DNA of 64,000 bases. Source: Microtetraspora fusca (GTDB lineage: Bacteria; Actinomycetota; Actinomycetes; Streptosporangiales; Streptosporangiaceae). The stretch covers positions 37,335 through 101,334 of the forward strand of contig NZ_BBYK01000070.1 of NCBI RefSeq assembly GCF_001570365.1, written 5' to 3'. A program made the position numbers and the translations under genes. How positions within the stretch are numbered: position 1 is the stretch's first letter; the number at the start of each line of letters is the position of its first letter. The notes under the pieces are model-generated. The model was not told where the DNA came from and searched no databases. It was given only the letters and a program-made list of their open reading frames with translations. Shown here one piece after another: positions 34,995-43,791 of the stretch.

Positions 34995-35012
34995 CTCATC
35001 CTGTCCCGATGG
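34952..35012 (+). repeat. 61-bp direct repeat, left copy (cobB 3' end)
   Basis: This segment spans the last codons of cobB plus 18 bp beyond, which on the other strand still spell the I-G-T-G-stop tail of the esterase found at 37822. The copy at 37778-37838 matches at 59 of 61 positions. The two copies bracket the MFS/MerR/hydrolase island. Confidence 0.85.
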
Positions 35013-35014
35013 CG

Positions 35015-36235
35015 TCAGGAGGCCTGCTCCCGCGCCAGACGGCGCACCAGATTCGGAAAGCCGTGCCGACGAGACATCACCGTCATCAGGAGCGCCATCG
35101 CGACGAGGACGAAGGTCCACCACGGCAATGAGCCGCTGCCCGCCACATCAAGGAGGACGCCGCCGGCGGCGGCTCCGCCGGCGATGCCGATGTTCCAGCA
35201 GGTGACGATCAGGGACTGCGCGACCTCTCCAGCCGCTCCCGCGGCTTCGGCAGAGGCGGTTTGCAGGATGGTGGCGGCCCCGCCGAACCCCAAGCCCCAG
35301 ATCGCGGCGCCGGCGTACACGAGCGCGGGAACGCCCGCGAGCAGACCGAGCAGCAGCGTGGCGGTGGCGAACAGGGCGCAGCCGACGATCATGAGCCGGC
35401 GCAGGTGCCGGTCGATGAGAGCCCCGGTGATGAGGATGCTCACCAAGGAGGCGACGCCGAAGGCCAGCAGCACCACATCGACGCGATCAGCCAGGCCGAG
35501 CGGGCCGAGGAAGGGCGCGATGTAGGTGTACAGGACGTTGTGCGCGAGCACGAACATCAGCGTCACCGTCAGCACCTGCGCCACGCCGGGGATCGCCAGC
35601 ACCCTTCGAAGGGGGAGGCGGGCCGCCCGGGAGGTGCCGGGGAAGCCGGGGACGGTGAGGATCACCCAGGCGATGAGGACCAGGCTGAGCAGGGTCATGA
35701 TTCCGAAGGTGAACCGCCAGCCGACGAGACCAGCCAGGGAGGTCCCCGCGGGCACGCCGATCGACAGCGCCACCGGCGTGCCGGCCATCGCGACCGCCGT
35801 GGCCTTGCCGCGCCGATGGGCCGGGACCATGCGGCGCGCGTATCCGGCGACCAGTGCCCACAGCAGACCGGCCACGACACCGGCGAGGAAGCGCGCGGTC
35901 ATCGTGAGCGTGTAGTCGGTCGAGACGGCGGTGATCGTGTTGGCGAGCGCGAATCCGCTGATCGCCACCAGTAGCAGGCGCTTGCGCGGCCACCCCACCG
36001 TCGCCGCCGTCAGGGGGACCGCCGCCAGCATCGAGCCGACGGCGTAGACCATCACGGACTGCCCGGCAGCGGACTCGCTGACACCGAGATCGGCGCTCAT
36101 CGCCGGCAGGATGCCCGCCGGAAGCGCCTCGGTCATGATCGTGATGAACCCGCCGGTCGCCAGCGCGAGGAGGCCTGCCAGCGGGAGACGATCAGAACGT
36201 GGTGATGGGCGCCTGAAGCGCGTGGCGTGGATCAT
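35015..36235 (-). CDS. MFS efflux transporter (DHA1 type)
   Basis: This 406-residue membrane protein has about twelve helices. Motif A-like R-K-R-L-L-L lies after helix 2 and the antiporter motif-C-like A-G-T-P-V-A-L-S-I-G-V-P-A-G-T near residue 160, as in arabinose/drug efflux relatives. The ATG at 36235 is preferred over an upstream TTG at 36250 because a promoter (-35 at 36275-36270, -10 near 36252-36247) would start transcription only a few bases before the ATG. It diverges from a MerR gene and shares a promoter pattern with the alpha/beta hydrolase at 36818. Confidence 0.87.
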   Translation of the reverse strand: MIHATRFRRPSPRSDRLPLAGLLALATGGFITIMTEALPAGILPAMSADLGVSESAAGQSVMVYAVGSMLAAVPLTAATVGWPRKRLLLVAISGFALANTITAVSTDYTLTMTARFLAGVVAGLLWALVAGYARRMVPAHRRGKATAVAMAGTPVALSIGVPAGTSLAGLVGWRFTFGIMTLLSLVLIAWVILTVPGFPGTSRAARLPLRRVLAIPGVAQVLTVTLMFVLAHNVLYTYIAPFLGPLGLADRVDVVLLAFGVASLVSILITGALIDRHLRRLMIVGCALFATATLLLGLLAGVPALVYAGAAIWGLGFGGAATILQTASAEAAGAAGEVAQSLIVTCWNIGIAGGAAAGGVLLDVAGSGSLPWWTFVLVAMALLMTVMSRRHGFPNLVRRLAREQAS

Positions 36236-36246
36236 GAACCTTATCG

Positions 36247-36275
36247 TCAATGGTTAACATTAGTGTGAAAGTCAA
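36247..36275 (-). promoter_or_regulatory. MFS promoter with MerR-type operator
   Basis: On the minus strand TTGACT, 17 bp, CATTGA. The spacer carries TCACA-CTA-ATGT. It matches the hydrolase promoter at 36779-36807 at 19 of 29 positions, concentrated in the -35 and the dyad. The transcript would be almost leaderless. Confidence 0.5.
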
Positions 36276-36312
36276 CCGGCCGACCTGCGGAGACGAGAGT
36301 GAGCGTGGCCAC

Positions 36313-36675
36313 ATGCGCATCGGCGAACTTGGGAAACTGACGGACACGCCGACCCGACTGCTGCGGTACTACGAGGAGCAGGGCCTGATCGAACCGCGCC
36401 GAAGAGAGAACGGGTACCGCGACTACGACGACTACCTCGTCGACCGCGTCATCCAAATCCGCGGCCTGCTCGACGCGGGACTGCCCACCCGCATCATCAA
36501 GCAGATCCTGCCCTGCTTGGACAAGCCCCGCGTGATCCACTTCGCTGACGCCACGCCCGAGATGCTGGTCACTCTCGAACACGAGCGCGACCGCATGAGC
36601 CGCCGCATCGAGTGCCTCACCCGCAATCGCGACGCCATCGACGGTTACCTGGCAGCCGTCAAGGCTCTGGCGTAA
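36313..36675 (+). CDS. MerR-family transcriptional regulator
   Basis: This 120-residue short MerR protein begins M-R-I-G-E-L-G-K-L-T-D-T, with the winged-helix signature R-Y-Y-E-E-Q-G-L-I at residues 17-25 and a C-terminal dimerisation coiled coil near 80-115. It lacks a cysteine-rich metal site, so it probably senses an organic ligand. The ATG at 36313 gives the canonical N-terminus; the longer frame from 36250 adds 21 atypical residues. It lies between the MFS gene (divergent) and a hydrolase gene (same direction), both with the same operator-like promoter. Confidence 0.9.
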   Translation: MRIGELGKLTDTPTRLLRYYEEQGLIEPRRRENGYRDYDDYLVDRVIQIRGLLDAGLPTRIIKQILPCLDKPRVIHFADATPEMLVTLEHERDRMSRRIECLTRNRDAIDGYLAAVKALA

Positions 36676-36778
36676 TCGGCAGAGGCGTCCGTCGCGTAGT
36701 CCTCGTTGAAACGAACCAGGGGGGACCGGCTGCTCGCCGACCATGAAAGGGTGACGTCCCTCACCTTGAGCGGAAATC

Positions 36779-36807
36779 TTGACCCTCACATTTATGTGAA
36801 GATTCTA
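36779..36807 (+). promoter_or_regulatory. hydrolase promoter with MerR-type operator
   Basis: TTGACC (36779-36784), 17 bp, ATTCTA (36802-36807). The spacer holds the perfect dyad TCACAT-TT-ATGTGA (36786-36799), where MerR proteins bind. Transcription would begin about four bases before the ATG at 36818, so the message should be leaderless. Confidence 0.6.
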
Positions 36808-36817
36808 CCGTCCAGAC

Positions 36818-37618
36818 ATGACAACGCACCACATCTGGCACACCACACGTGGGGACGGCACCCCCTTGGTCATGATCCACGGCTACACGATCGACCATCG
36901 GCTGCTCCTGCCACTCGAACCGGTCTTCGCCCAGCGCCCCGGGTGGCGACGGCACTACCTCGACCTCCCGGGGCACGGCAGCAGCCCTCGGCTACCCGGC
37001 ACGACCTCGGCGGCGACCCTTGCCGAAGCCGTCATCAACTGGGTGGCCGACACCGTCGGTGACGAGCCGTTCGCCGTGCTCGGCCAATCATTCGGCGGGC
37101 AGATCGCCCGTGCGGTCACCGCCCGGTTCGGCGAACAAGTGCTCGGCTCTGCCCTGCTTGCGCCCGTCGTGCGGTGGGGCGACGAACGAACTCTGCCGGA
37201 CGTGGCCACCGTTGAGCGCGACGAAGCGCTCCTGGCCGAACTTCCCGCCGAGGACCGCGAACTGTTCAGCCTCGTCATGGCACGACTCACTCGCCCCAAC
37301 CGGGACCTGTTCACCCGTCACATCCTCCCCGGTTGGCAGGCCCACGACCGCGAGGCCGCGACCGAACTGGAGACCGACTTCCTGCTCCCCGAATGGCCGG
37401 AGAGGCACGCGCCCGCCCATCGAGGAGCACACCTGTTGGTGACCACTCGGCAGGACGCGCTCGTGGGGTGGGAGGACCAACTACAGTTGCTCGGCCACTA
37501 TCCCCGTATGACCGCTGCGATACTCGACGGCGCCGGCCACAACCCCCAGGTTGAGATCGCCGAAAGAGTCCGTGAACTCATCGCTCACTGGCTCGATGCG
37601 CTGCGTCAGCAGTCGTAG
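36818..37618 (+). CDS. alpha/beta hydrolase
   Basis: This 266-residue alpha/beta hydrolase has the oxyanion region M-I-H-G-Y near residue 20, nucleophile Ser in G-Q-S-F-G-G near 91, and the catalytic His in D-G-A-G-H-N-P-Q near 243. The acid is probably in T-T-R-Q-D-A-L-V. It is transcribed from its own promoter bearing a dyad like that of the divergent MFS gene, so hydrolase, pump and MerR probably form one detoxification unit. The substrate is unknown. Confidence 0.88.
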   Translation: MTTHHIWHTTRGDGTPLVMIHGYTIDHRLLLPLEPVFAQRPGWRRHYLDLPGHGSSPRLPGTTSAATLAEAVINWVADTVGDEPFAVLGQSFGGQIARAVTARFGEQVLGSALLAPVVRWGDERTLPDVATVERDEALLAELPAEDRELFSLVMARLTRPNRDLFTRHILPGWQAHDREAATELETDFLLPEWPERHAPAHRGAHLLVTTRQDALVGWEDQLQLLGHYPRMTAAILDGAGHNPQVEIAERVRELIAHWLDALRQQS

Positions 37619-37773
37619 CTGTCCCGCCTCGCCCAATCGAGCATTGATGTGGGCCCCCTGCACCGCACGTCGCCCGGGGCCTGGTTCCAGGTGGCGGGCG
37701 GCGCGAGCCGGTAGTCGACGTCGAAGACCGTGGCGCCGTGCTGGGTGAGCCATTCGTTCCAGCGGGGCGTCAT
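37608..37773 (-). pseudogene. displaced internal fragment of an esterase
   Basis: On the minus strand this reads M-T-P-R-W-N-E-W-L-T-Q-H-G and F-D-V-D-Y-R-L-A-P-P-A-T-W, the middle of a secreted alpha/beta-hydrolase-3 type esterase (the strand before the nucleophile elbow). After G-D-V-R-C the likeness ends, and the frame stops 17 codons later, overlapping the end of the hydrolase gene. The esterase at 37822-38433 lacks exactly this internal region. The fragment lies immediately 3' of the duplicated cobB tail, so it is a rearrangement product. Confidence 0.6.
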
Positions 37774-37777
37774 GCCG

Positions 37778-37838
37778 CGCCGCCCGCCTCGTCGCCGCCT
37801 GCGCCCCGGCGGGCGGCTGACTCAGCCCGTCCCGATGG
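37778..37838 (+). repeat. 61-bp direct repeat, right copy
   Basis: This copy repeats the cobB 3' end (34952-35012) with two mismatches. Here it lies at the 3' end of the esterase gene on the opposite strand, whose stop codon is inside it. It marks the right edge of the inserted 2.8-kb segment. Confidence 0.85.
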
Positions 37839-38433
37839 TGCGGTGGAGGAAGTCGCCGATCTCGGCTCTGGCCATCTGCGCGCCGAAGCCGCCCCAGGCG
37901 AGGTCGAAGGCGTGGTCGGCGTACCCGATCTCCACGTACCGGTGGGACGCGCCCGCCTCGTGGGCCAGGCGCGCCGCGCGGCGGCCGTCGTCGGGGTACT
38001 CGATCTGGTCGTGCCCGCCCTGGACGGACAGGGTCGGCGGCACGTCCGCCCGCAGGTAGGTGATGGGCGACGCGGCCCGGTAGGCGTCGCGCTCCTTCAT
38101 CGGCGACCCGCCGATGAAGTCGTGCAGCATGCTCCGTCCCTCCCCGTCCGAGAGCCGCTTCGCGGCCCACCAGGGGACGGCCAGGTCGTACGAGTAGGCC
38201 AGGTCGTAGGGTCCGTACAGGGAGACGACGGCCGCCGCCGTCGCCGCCAGGGCGGCCAGCGCCCCGAGCAGGCTGTACTCGCGGGCGAACACCGCCAGGG
38301 TCCAGAAGGTCAGGGTGGGGGAGGGCAGGACGATCAGCGCCGCCACCGGCACGGCCGGGACCGCCGCCGCGATCGCCACGCCCAGCGCGAGACGTCGCGC
38401 GAGCCGTTTCGACAACCGCGTTTTCACCGGCAT
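37822..38433 (-). pseudogene. esterase with internal deletion of the catalytic-serine region
   Basis: This 203-codon open frame has an N-terminal membrane segment (residues 14-36) and T-L-T-F-W-T-L-A-V-F-A-R-E-Y-S, then jumps to the C-terminal part of an alpha/beta hydrolase: S-L-Y-G-P-Y-D-L-A-Y-S-Y-D near 91, Q-G-G-H-D-Q-I near 143 and Y-A-D-H-A-F-D near 175. No H-G-G and no G-x-S-x-G is present, so about 150 residues including the nucleophile are missing. The frame remains open. Intact relatives are membrane-anchored esterases. It is probably inactive. Confidence 0.7.
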
Positions 38434-38500
38434 CTCCCGACCCTACGTTTCGGGTCCCCCGGGCGTGAGATCCGCTGACGGACGCCCGCGGGCGGATGCC

Positions 38501-41500
38501 TCAGCGGTCCTCGAGGTCGCCCTCGATCGCCAGGTAGGCCTCGCGCAGCGCCTTGAGGACCTCCGGGTCCGGGTGCTCCCACATCCGGCGGTCGGCCGCC
38601 TCCAGCAGCCGCTCGGCGATGCCGTGCAGCGCCCAGGGGTTCGACTCGGTCATGAACGCCCGGTTCTCCGGGTCCAGGACGTACGTCTCGGCCAGCCGGT
38701 CGTACATCCAGTCGGCGACCACGCCGGTGGTGGCGTCGTACCCGAACAGGTAGTCCACGGTGGCCGCCAGCTCGAACGCGCCCTTGTAGCCGTGGCGGCG
38801 CATCGCCGCCAGCCAGTTGGGGTTGACCACCCGGGCGCGGAAGACCCGTGCGGTCTCCTCGTGCAGGGTCCGGGTGCGCACCGCGTCCGGCCGGGTGCTG
38901 TCGCCCACGTACGCCGCCGGGGCGCGGCCGGTCAGCGCGCGTACGGTGGCGATCATCCCGCCGTGGTACTGGAAGTAGTCGTCGGAGTCGGCGATGTCGT
39001 GCTCGCGGGTGTCGATGTTCTTGGCCGCGACCGCGATCCGCCGGTACGCGTTCTCCATGTCCTCGCGGGCGGGCACGCCGTCCAGGTCGCGGCCGTAGGC
39101 GTAGCCGCCCCACACCGCGTACACCTCGGCCAGGTCGGCGTCGTCGCGCCAGTTGCGGCTGTCGATGAGCGGGAGGATGCCCGCGCCGTACGCGCCGGGC
39201 CGGGAGCCGAAGATCCGCAGCGTGGCCCGCCGGTCGTCGCCGTGGGCCGACCGGTCGGCCTCCGTGTGCGCCCGCACGTAGTTGACGTCGGCGGGCTCGT
39301 CCAGGCCCGCCACCAGCCGCACGGCGTCGTCCAGCATGGTGACGACGTGCGGGAAGGCGTCCCGGAAGAACCCGCTGACGCGCACGGTCACGTCGACGCG
39401 GGGACGGCCCAGCTCCGCCGCGGGGATCGGTTCGAGACCGCTCACCCGCCGCGACGCCTCGTCCCAGACCGGCCGCACGCCGAGCAGCGCGAGCACCTCG
39501 GCCACGTCGTCGCCCGCCGTGCGCATGGCGCTGGTGCCCCAGACGGACAGGCCGACCGAGCGCGGCCACTCGCCGGTCTCCTCGCGGTACCGGTCGAGCA
39601 GCGAGTCGGCCATCGCCTGGCCCGTCTCCCAGGCCAGCCTGCTCGGCACCGCGCGCGGATCGACCGAGTAGAAGTTCCGCCCGGTGGGCAGCACGTTGAC
39701 CAGCCCGCGCAGCGGCGAGCCGCTCGGCCCGGCCGGGACGTACCCGCCGTCGAGGGCGTGGAGCAGCGCGTCGATCTCGTCGGAGGTCCGGGCCAGCCGG
39801 GGAACGATCTCCTCGGCCGCGAACCGCAGCACCTCGCGTACGGCGGCGGCCCGCGCGGGCTCGGCCCCGTCGAGCACGGACGCGGTCACGCCGGGAACGG
39901 CGGACGGGTCCCAGCCGCCCGCCTCCATGCCCTCGACGAGCGCGCGGGCGAGCGTTTCGGCCTCGTCCACGCTGACCCGGGCGGCGGCGCCGTCCTCGGC
40001 CAGGCCGAGCGCCTCGCGCAGGCCCGGCAGCGCCTCCCGGCCGGCCCAGATCTGGCGGGCGCGGAGCATGGCCAGCACGAGGTCCACCCGCGCCTTGCCC
40101 TCGGGGGCGACGCCGAGGATGTGCAGGCCGTCCCGGATCTGGGCGTCCTTGACCTCGCACAGCCAGCCGTCCACGTGCAGCAGGAAGTCGTCGAACTCGG
40201 TGTCGTGCGGGCGGTCGGCGATGCCCAGGTCGTGGTCGAGCCGGGCGGCCTGGATCAGCGTCCAGATCTGCGCGCGGATCGCGGGCAGCTTCGCCGGGTC
40301 CATGGCCGCGATCGAGGCGTGCTCGTCCAGCAGCTGTTCCAGCCGGGCGATGTCGCCGTACGTCTCGGCCCGCGCCATCGGCGGCACCAGGTGGTCGACC
40401 AGCACGGCGTGCGCCCGTCGCTTGGCCTGGGTGCCCTCGCCCGGGTCGTTCACCAGGAACGGATAGATCAGCGGGAGGTCGCCGAGCGCGGCGTCGGGCC
40501 CGCAGGAGGCGGACATCCCGGCCGACTTGCCGGGCAGCCACTCCAGGTTGCCGTGCTTGCCGACGTGGACGATCGCGTGCGCGCCGAACTCGTCCGCCAG
40601 CCAGCGGTAGGCGGCCAGGTAGTGGTGGCTCGGCGGCATGTCCGGATCGTGGTAGATCGCGATCGGGTTCTCCCCGAAGCCGCGCGGGGGCTGCACCAGC
40701 ACGACGAGGTTGCCCGCCCGCAGGGCGGCCAGCACGATCTCGCCGCCGGGGTCGCGTGACCGGTCCACGAACAGCTCGCCCGGCGGCGGCCCCCAGTGGC
40801 TCTCCACATCGCCGCGCAGGTCCTCGGGCAGCGTCTCGAACCAGGCGCGGTACCGGTCGGCCGGGATCCGCACCGGGTTCGCCGCGAGTTGCTCCTCGGT
40901 GAGCCACTCCTGGTCCTGGCCGCCCGCCGCGATGAGCGCGTGGATCAGCGCGTCGCCGTCCTGCCCGTCCACCCCGGGGAAGCCCTCCCCGAGGTCGTAG
41001 CCGGCGTCGCGCATCGCGGCCAGCAGCCGGACCACGCTCGCCGGGGTGTCCAGGCCGACCGCGTTGCCGATCCGGGAGTGCTTCGTCGGATAGGCGGAGA
41101 GCATGACCGCGATCCGCCGCCCCGCCGCCGGGACGTGCCGCAGCAGGCCGTGCCGTACCGCGATGCCGGCGACGCGGGCCGCCCGCTCCGGGTCGGCGAC
41201 GTACACGGTCAGGCCGTCGGCGTCGACCTCCTTGAACGAGAACGGCACTGTGATGATCCGGCCGTCGAACTCGGGGATCGCCACCTGGGACGCGGCGTCC
41301 AGCGGGGACAGGCCGTCCTCGTCCTCCCGCCACGCGTCCCGCCCGGTGGTCAGGCACAGGCCCTGCAGGATCGGCACGTCCAGCTCGGCGAGCGCGCCGA
41401 CGTCCCACGCGGCGTCGTCGCCCCCGGCCGACGCGGTCGCCGGGCGGGTGCCGCCCGCCGCGAGCACGGTGACGACCAGGGCGTCGACCCGGCGCAGGGT

Positions 41501-42172
41501 GTCGAGCAGGTCGGGCTCGGCGGTCCGCAGCGATCCGCAGTAGAGGGGCAGCGCCTGCCCGCCCGCGTCCTCGACCGCCCGGCACAGCGTCTCGGCGAAC
41601 GCCGTGTTCCCCGCCACGTGGTGGGCGCGGTAGTAGAGCACGCCGATCACCGGGCCGTCCGAGCGCCGTGCCGTACGCACCAGCGGTCCCCAGCTCGGCA
41701 GCGGCTCCGGCGGGGCGAACCCGTGCCCGGTCAGCAGCACCGTGTCGGAGAGGAACGCGTGGAGCTGGGCCAGGTTGGCCGGGCCGCCGTGCGCGAGGTA
41801 GGCGTGCGCCTCGGCGCAGACGCCGCCCGGCACCGTGGACAGCTCCATCAGCTCGGCGTCGGGCGCCTGCTCGCCGCCGAGCACCACGACCGGGCGGGGT
41901 CCGGCGAGCAGGGCGTCCAGCCCGTCCTCCCAGGCGCGCCGCCCGCCGAGGAGCCGTACGACGACGAGCCGGGTGCCCTCGACCAGCGCGGAGAGGTCGG
42001 CCACGTCGAGCCGGGCCGGGTTGCCCAGCCGGAAGCCCGCGCCGCTGGCCCGGGCGCTGAGCAGGTCGGTGTCGGAGGTCGACAGCAGCAGGACGTCGGC
42101 CTGCCCGGTGGACGGCACGGAGCGCACGCGAAATCCTCCCTCGGGGTCCTCGCCCCAGGTCGTGGTCGTCAC
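38501..42172 (-). CDS. cobN: cobaltochelatase large subunit
   Basis: This 1223-residue CobN is the porphyrin-like-ring-binding subunit that inserts cobalt with the ATPase/vWA partner encoded at 30936. Recognisable blocks are G-V-L-Y-Y-R-A-H near residue 174, the metal-site region V-H-V-G-K-H-G-N-L-E-W-L-P-G-K near 535-550, and W-G-G-Y-A-Y-G-R-D near 1025, followed by the conserved C-terminal half. Length fits the family. It starts GTG at 42172, nine bases after the B12 box of its own cobalamin riboswitch. Separation from the partner gene by 5.5 kb partly reflects the inserted island. Confidence 0.95.
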   Translation of the reverse strand: MTTTTWGEDPEGGFRVRSVPSTGQADVLLLSTSDTDLLSARASGAGFRLGNPARLDVADLSALVEGTRLVVVRLLGGRRAWEDGLDALLAGPRPVVVLGGEQAPDAELMELSTVPGGVCAEAHAYLAHGGPANLAQLHAFLSDTVLLTGHGFAPPEPLPSWGPLVRTARRSDGPVIGVLYYRAHHVAGNTAFAETLCRAVEDAGGQALPLYCGSLRTAEPDLLDTLRRVDALVVTVLAAGGTRPATASAGGDDAAWDVGALAELDVPILQGLCLTTGRDAWREDEDGLSPLDAASQVAIPEFDGRIITVPFSFKEVDADGLTVYVADPERAARVAGIAVRHGLLRHVPAAGRRIAVMLSAYPTKHSRIGNAVGLDTPASVVRLLAAMRDAGYDLGEGFPGVDGQDGDALIHALIAAGGQDQEWLTEEQLAANPVRIPADRYRAWFETLPEDLRGDVESHWGPPPGELFVDRSRDPGGEIVLAALRAGNLVVLVQPPRGFGENPIAIYHDPDMPPSHHYLAAYRWLADEFGAHAIVHVGKHGNLEWLPGKSAGMSASCGPDAALGDLPLIYPFLVNDPGEGTQAKRRAHAVLVDHLVPPMARAETYGDIARLEQLLDEHASIAAMDPAKLPAIRAQIWTLIQAARLDHDLGIADRPHDTEFDDFLLHVDGWLCEVKDAQIRDGLHILGVAPEGKARVDLVLAMLRARQIWAGREALPGLREALGLAEDGAAARVSVDEAETLARALVEGMEAGGWDPSAVPGVTASVLDGAEPARAAAVREVLRFAAEEIVPRLARTSDEIDALLHALDGGYVPAGPSGSPLRGLVNVLPTGRNFYSVDPRAVPSRLAWETGQAMADSLLDRYREETGEWPRSVGLSVWGTSAMRTAGDDVAEVLALLGVRPVWDEASRRVSGLEPIPAAELGRPRVDVTVRVSGFFRDAFPHVVTMLDDAVRLVAGLDEPADVNYVRAHTEADRSAHGDDRRATLRIFGSRPGAYGAGILPLIDSRNWRDDADLAEVYAVWGGYAYGRDLDGVPAREDMENAYRRIAVAAKNIDTREHDIADSDDYFQYHGGMIATVRALTGRAPAAYVGDSTRPDAVRTRTLHEETARVFRARVVNPNWLAAMRRHGYKGAFELAATVDYLFGYDATTGVVADWMYDRLAETYVLDPENRAFMTESNPWALHGIAERLLEAADRRMWEHPDPEVLKALREAYLAIEGDLEDR

Positions 42173-42180
42173 GACGGCTG

Positions 42181-42321
42181 GAGTCTCCTGGCTCCCGGAT
42201 CGACACTCGCCCCGGCCTTCCCGTCCGTCTCCGGACCGTGGCCGTCGGTGGGGGTCGCTCCCCGGTTACAGTGGCGGGACCGCGCCGGTTTTACACCGGC
42301 TTCCTCCCATTGCCGTCGTCT
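42181..42321 (-). ncRNA. cobalamin riboswitch controlling cobN
   Basis: On the minus strand the core runs GGGAGGAAGCCGGTGTAAAA, CCGGCGCGGTC, CCGCCACTGT (near 42268-42277) and ends with the B12 box GAGCCAGGAGACTCC at 42179-42193. The only ribosome-site candidate for cobN, AGGAG at 42189-42185, is part of the B12 box and lies 12 nt before the GTG. Ligand binding would therefore hide it directly. A promoter-like TAGTGT at 42333-42328 with CCTGAC upstream places the transcript start near 42321. Confidence 0.9.
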
Positions 42322-42340
42322 GGGATCACACTATGCCAGG

Positions 42341-42371
42341 CGGACATCCGTCAGGAAACGGGCGTTAGCAT
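42341..42371 (+). promoter_or_regulatory. leaderless promoter of cobG
   Basis: TAGCAT (42366-42371) lies seven bases before the GTG at 42379, the distance expected when transcription begins at the start codon. CGGACA (42341-42346) is a weak -35. No ribosome-binding site precedes the GTG. Unlike the other two cobalamin promoters it has no room for a riboswitch. Confidence 0.4.
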
Positions 42372-42378
42372 CCTCTGC

Positions 42379-43791
42379 GTGTTCAACGGTGACCTTCCCG
42401 GACGCTCCGGACCTGATGCGTGCCCTGGCGCGCTCCAGGTCCACGCCGCCGCCGACGGCGGCCTGGCGCGGGTCCGGATCCCCGGTGGCGCGGTGACGGC
42501 GGGCCAGCTCCGCGCGGTCGCCGCCGCGGCCCGCGAGCTGGGGTCCGGCGCGATCGAGCTGACCTCCCGGGCCAACCTTCAGGTGCGCGGCCTGCCGCTC
42601 CCGCCGGACGCCTGCGAGGGCGCGGAGCGCGCCCCCGTCGGGGCTCCGGACTTCGCCGTGCGGATGGCCGCCGCCGGGCTGTTGCCGTCCGCCACGCACG
42701 AGCGGGTGCGCAACATCGTGGCCTCGCCGCTCGCCGGGCGGAGCGCCGCGAGCAGGCGCGACGTGCGCCCCCTTGTCGCCGAGCTGGACCGCGCGCTGTG
42801 CGCCCGGCCCGGCCTCGCCGACCTGCCCGGACGCTTCCTGTTCGCGCTGGACGACGGCTCCGGCGACGTGGCCGCTCTGGAGGCCGACGTCACGCTGCGG
42901 CCGGTGGCCGCGGGGGACGAGAGCGAGGCCGCGCTGCTGCTCGCCGGGGCCGACCCCGGGTTGCGCGCCCCCTCGGGGGCGGAGACGGCGGGCCTGCTCG
43001 CCGTCGCCGAGGCGTTCCTGGCCGAGCGCGCCGCGCAGGGGTCGCGCGCGTGGCGGCTCCGCGAGTTGGCGGACGGTCCCGCCCGCGTCGCGGCCCGCGC
43101 CGTCCGGCTGGAGCCCCGGCTGCGCTGGTCCCCGGGCCTCCCGCCCGACGCGTACGGCGACGAAACCGGTACGGTCGGCGCGGCCAGCGCGTACAGCGAC
43201 GAAACCGGCGCGGCCGGCGTGGTCGGCATGGTCGGCGTGGTCGGGCAGCGGGACGGCCGGATGGCTCTCGGCGTCCTCCCCCCGCTCGGGCGGCTCACGC
43301 CGGCCCAGGCGGAGGCGCTCGCCGAGGCCGCCGCCGGCGGCGCCGGAGAGGTCCGCGTGACGCCCTGGCGCACGGTCGTCGTGCCCGACCTGCCGCCCGC
43401 CAACGCCGGGCGGTGGCGGACGAGGCTCGCGGAGGCGGGCCTGGTCACCGACCCGGCGTCCCCGTGGCTCGGCCTGACCGCCTGCGCCGGCCGTCCCGGG
43501 TGCGCCAAGTCCCTCGCCGACGTCCACGCCGACATCCGCGCCGCGCTCGGCGACCCCCGGCCGGATGCGGACGTTTCGGGCGATGCCGTACGCTCACCGT
43601 CCGGTGCCGGCGGACGGATCCCCGCGCACTGGGCTGGGTGCGAGCGGCGCTGCGGGCGGCCGCGCGGCCGGGTCGTGGACGTGGTCGCGACCGGGCACGG
43701 ATACCGCGTCGAGGCGGGCGGCGGCAGCCGTGCGTTCCCCGACGCCGAGCAGACGAGCGCCGCCGTCGCGGCGACCAGAGAGGGACTGTGA
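42379..43791 (+). CDS. cobG: precorrin-3B synthase
   Basis: This 470-residue protein has the nitrite/sulfite-reductase-like fold of CobG: ferredoxin-like halves with [10 protein letters not shown] near residue 66, and siroheme/iron-sulfur cysteines in [13 protein letters not shown] near 370 and W-A-G-C-E-R-R-C-G near 415. It uses O2 to make precorrin-3B, which marks the oxygen-dependent pathway. A Gly/Val/Ala repeat (about 255-290) may be a flexible loop. The GTG at 42379 is inferred from a leaderless promoter; upstream codons are atypical. Confidence 0.88.
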   Translation: MFNGDLPGRSGPDACPGALQVHAAADGGLARVRIPGGAVTAGQLRAVAAAARELGSGAIELTSRANLQVRGLPLPPDACEGAERAPVGAPDFAVRMAAAGLLPSATHERVRNIVASPLAGRSAASRRDVRPLVAELDRALCARPGLADLPGRFLFALDDGSGDVAALEADVTLRPVAAGDESEAALLLAGADPGLRAPSGAETAGLLAVAEAFLAERAAQGSRAWRLRELADGPARVAARAVRLEPRLRWSPGLPPDAYGDETGTVGAASAYSDETGAAGVVGMVGVVGQRDGRMALGVLPPLGRLTPAQAEALAEAAAGGAGEVRVTPWRTVVVPDLPPANAGRWRTRLAEAGLVTDPASPWLGLTACAGRPGCAKSLADVHADIRAALGDPRPDADVSGDAVRSPSGAGGRIPAHWAGCERRCGRPRGRVVDVVATGHGYRVEAGGGSRAFPDAEQTSAAVAATREGL

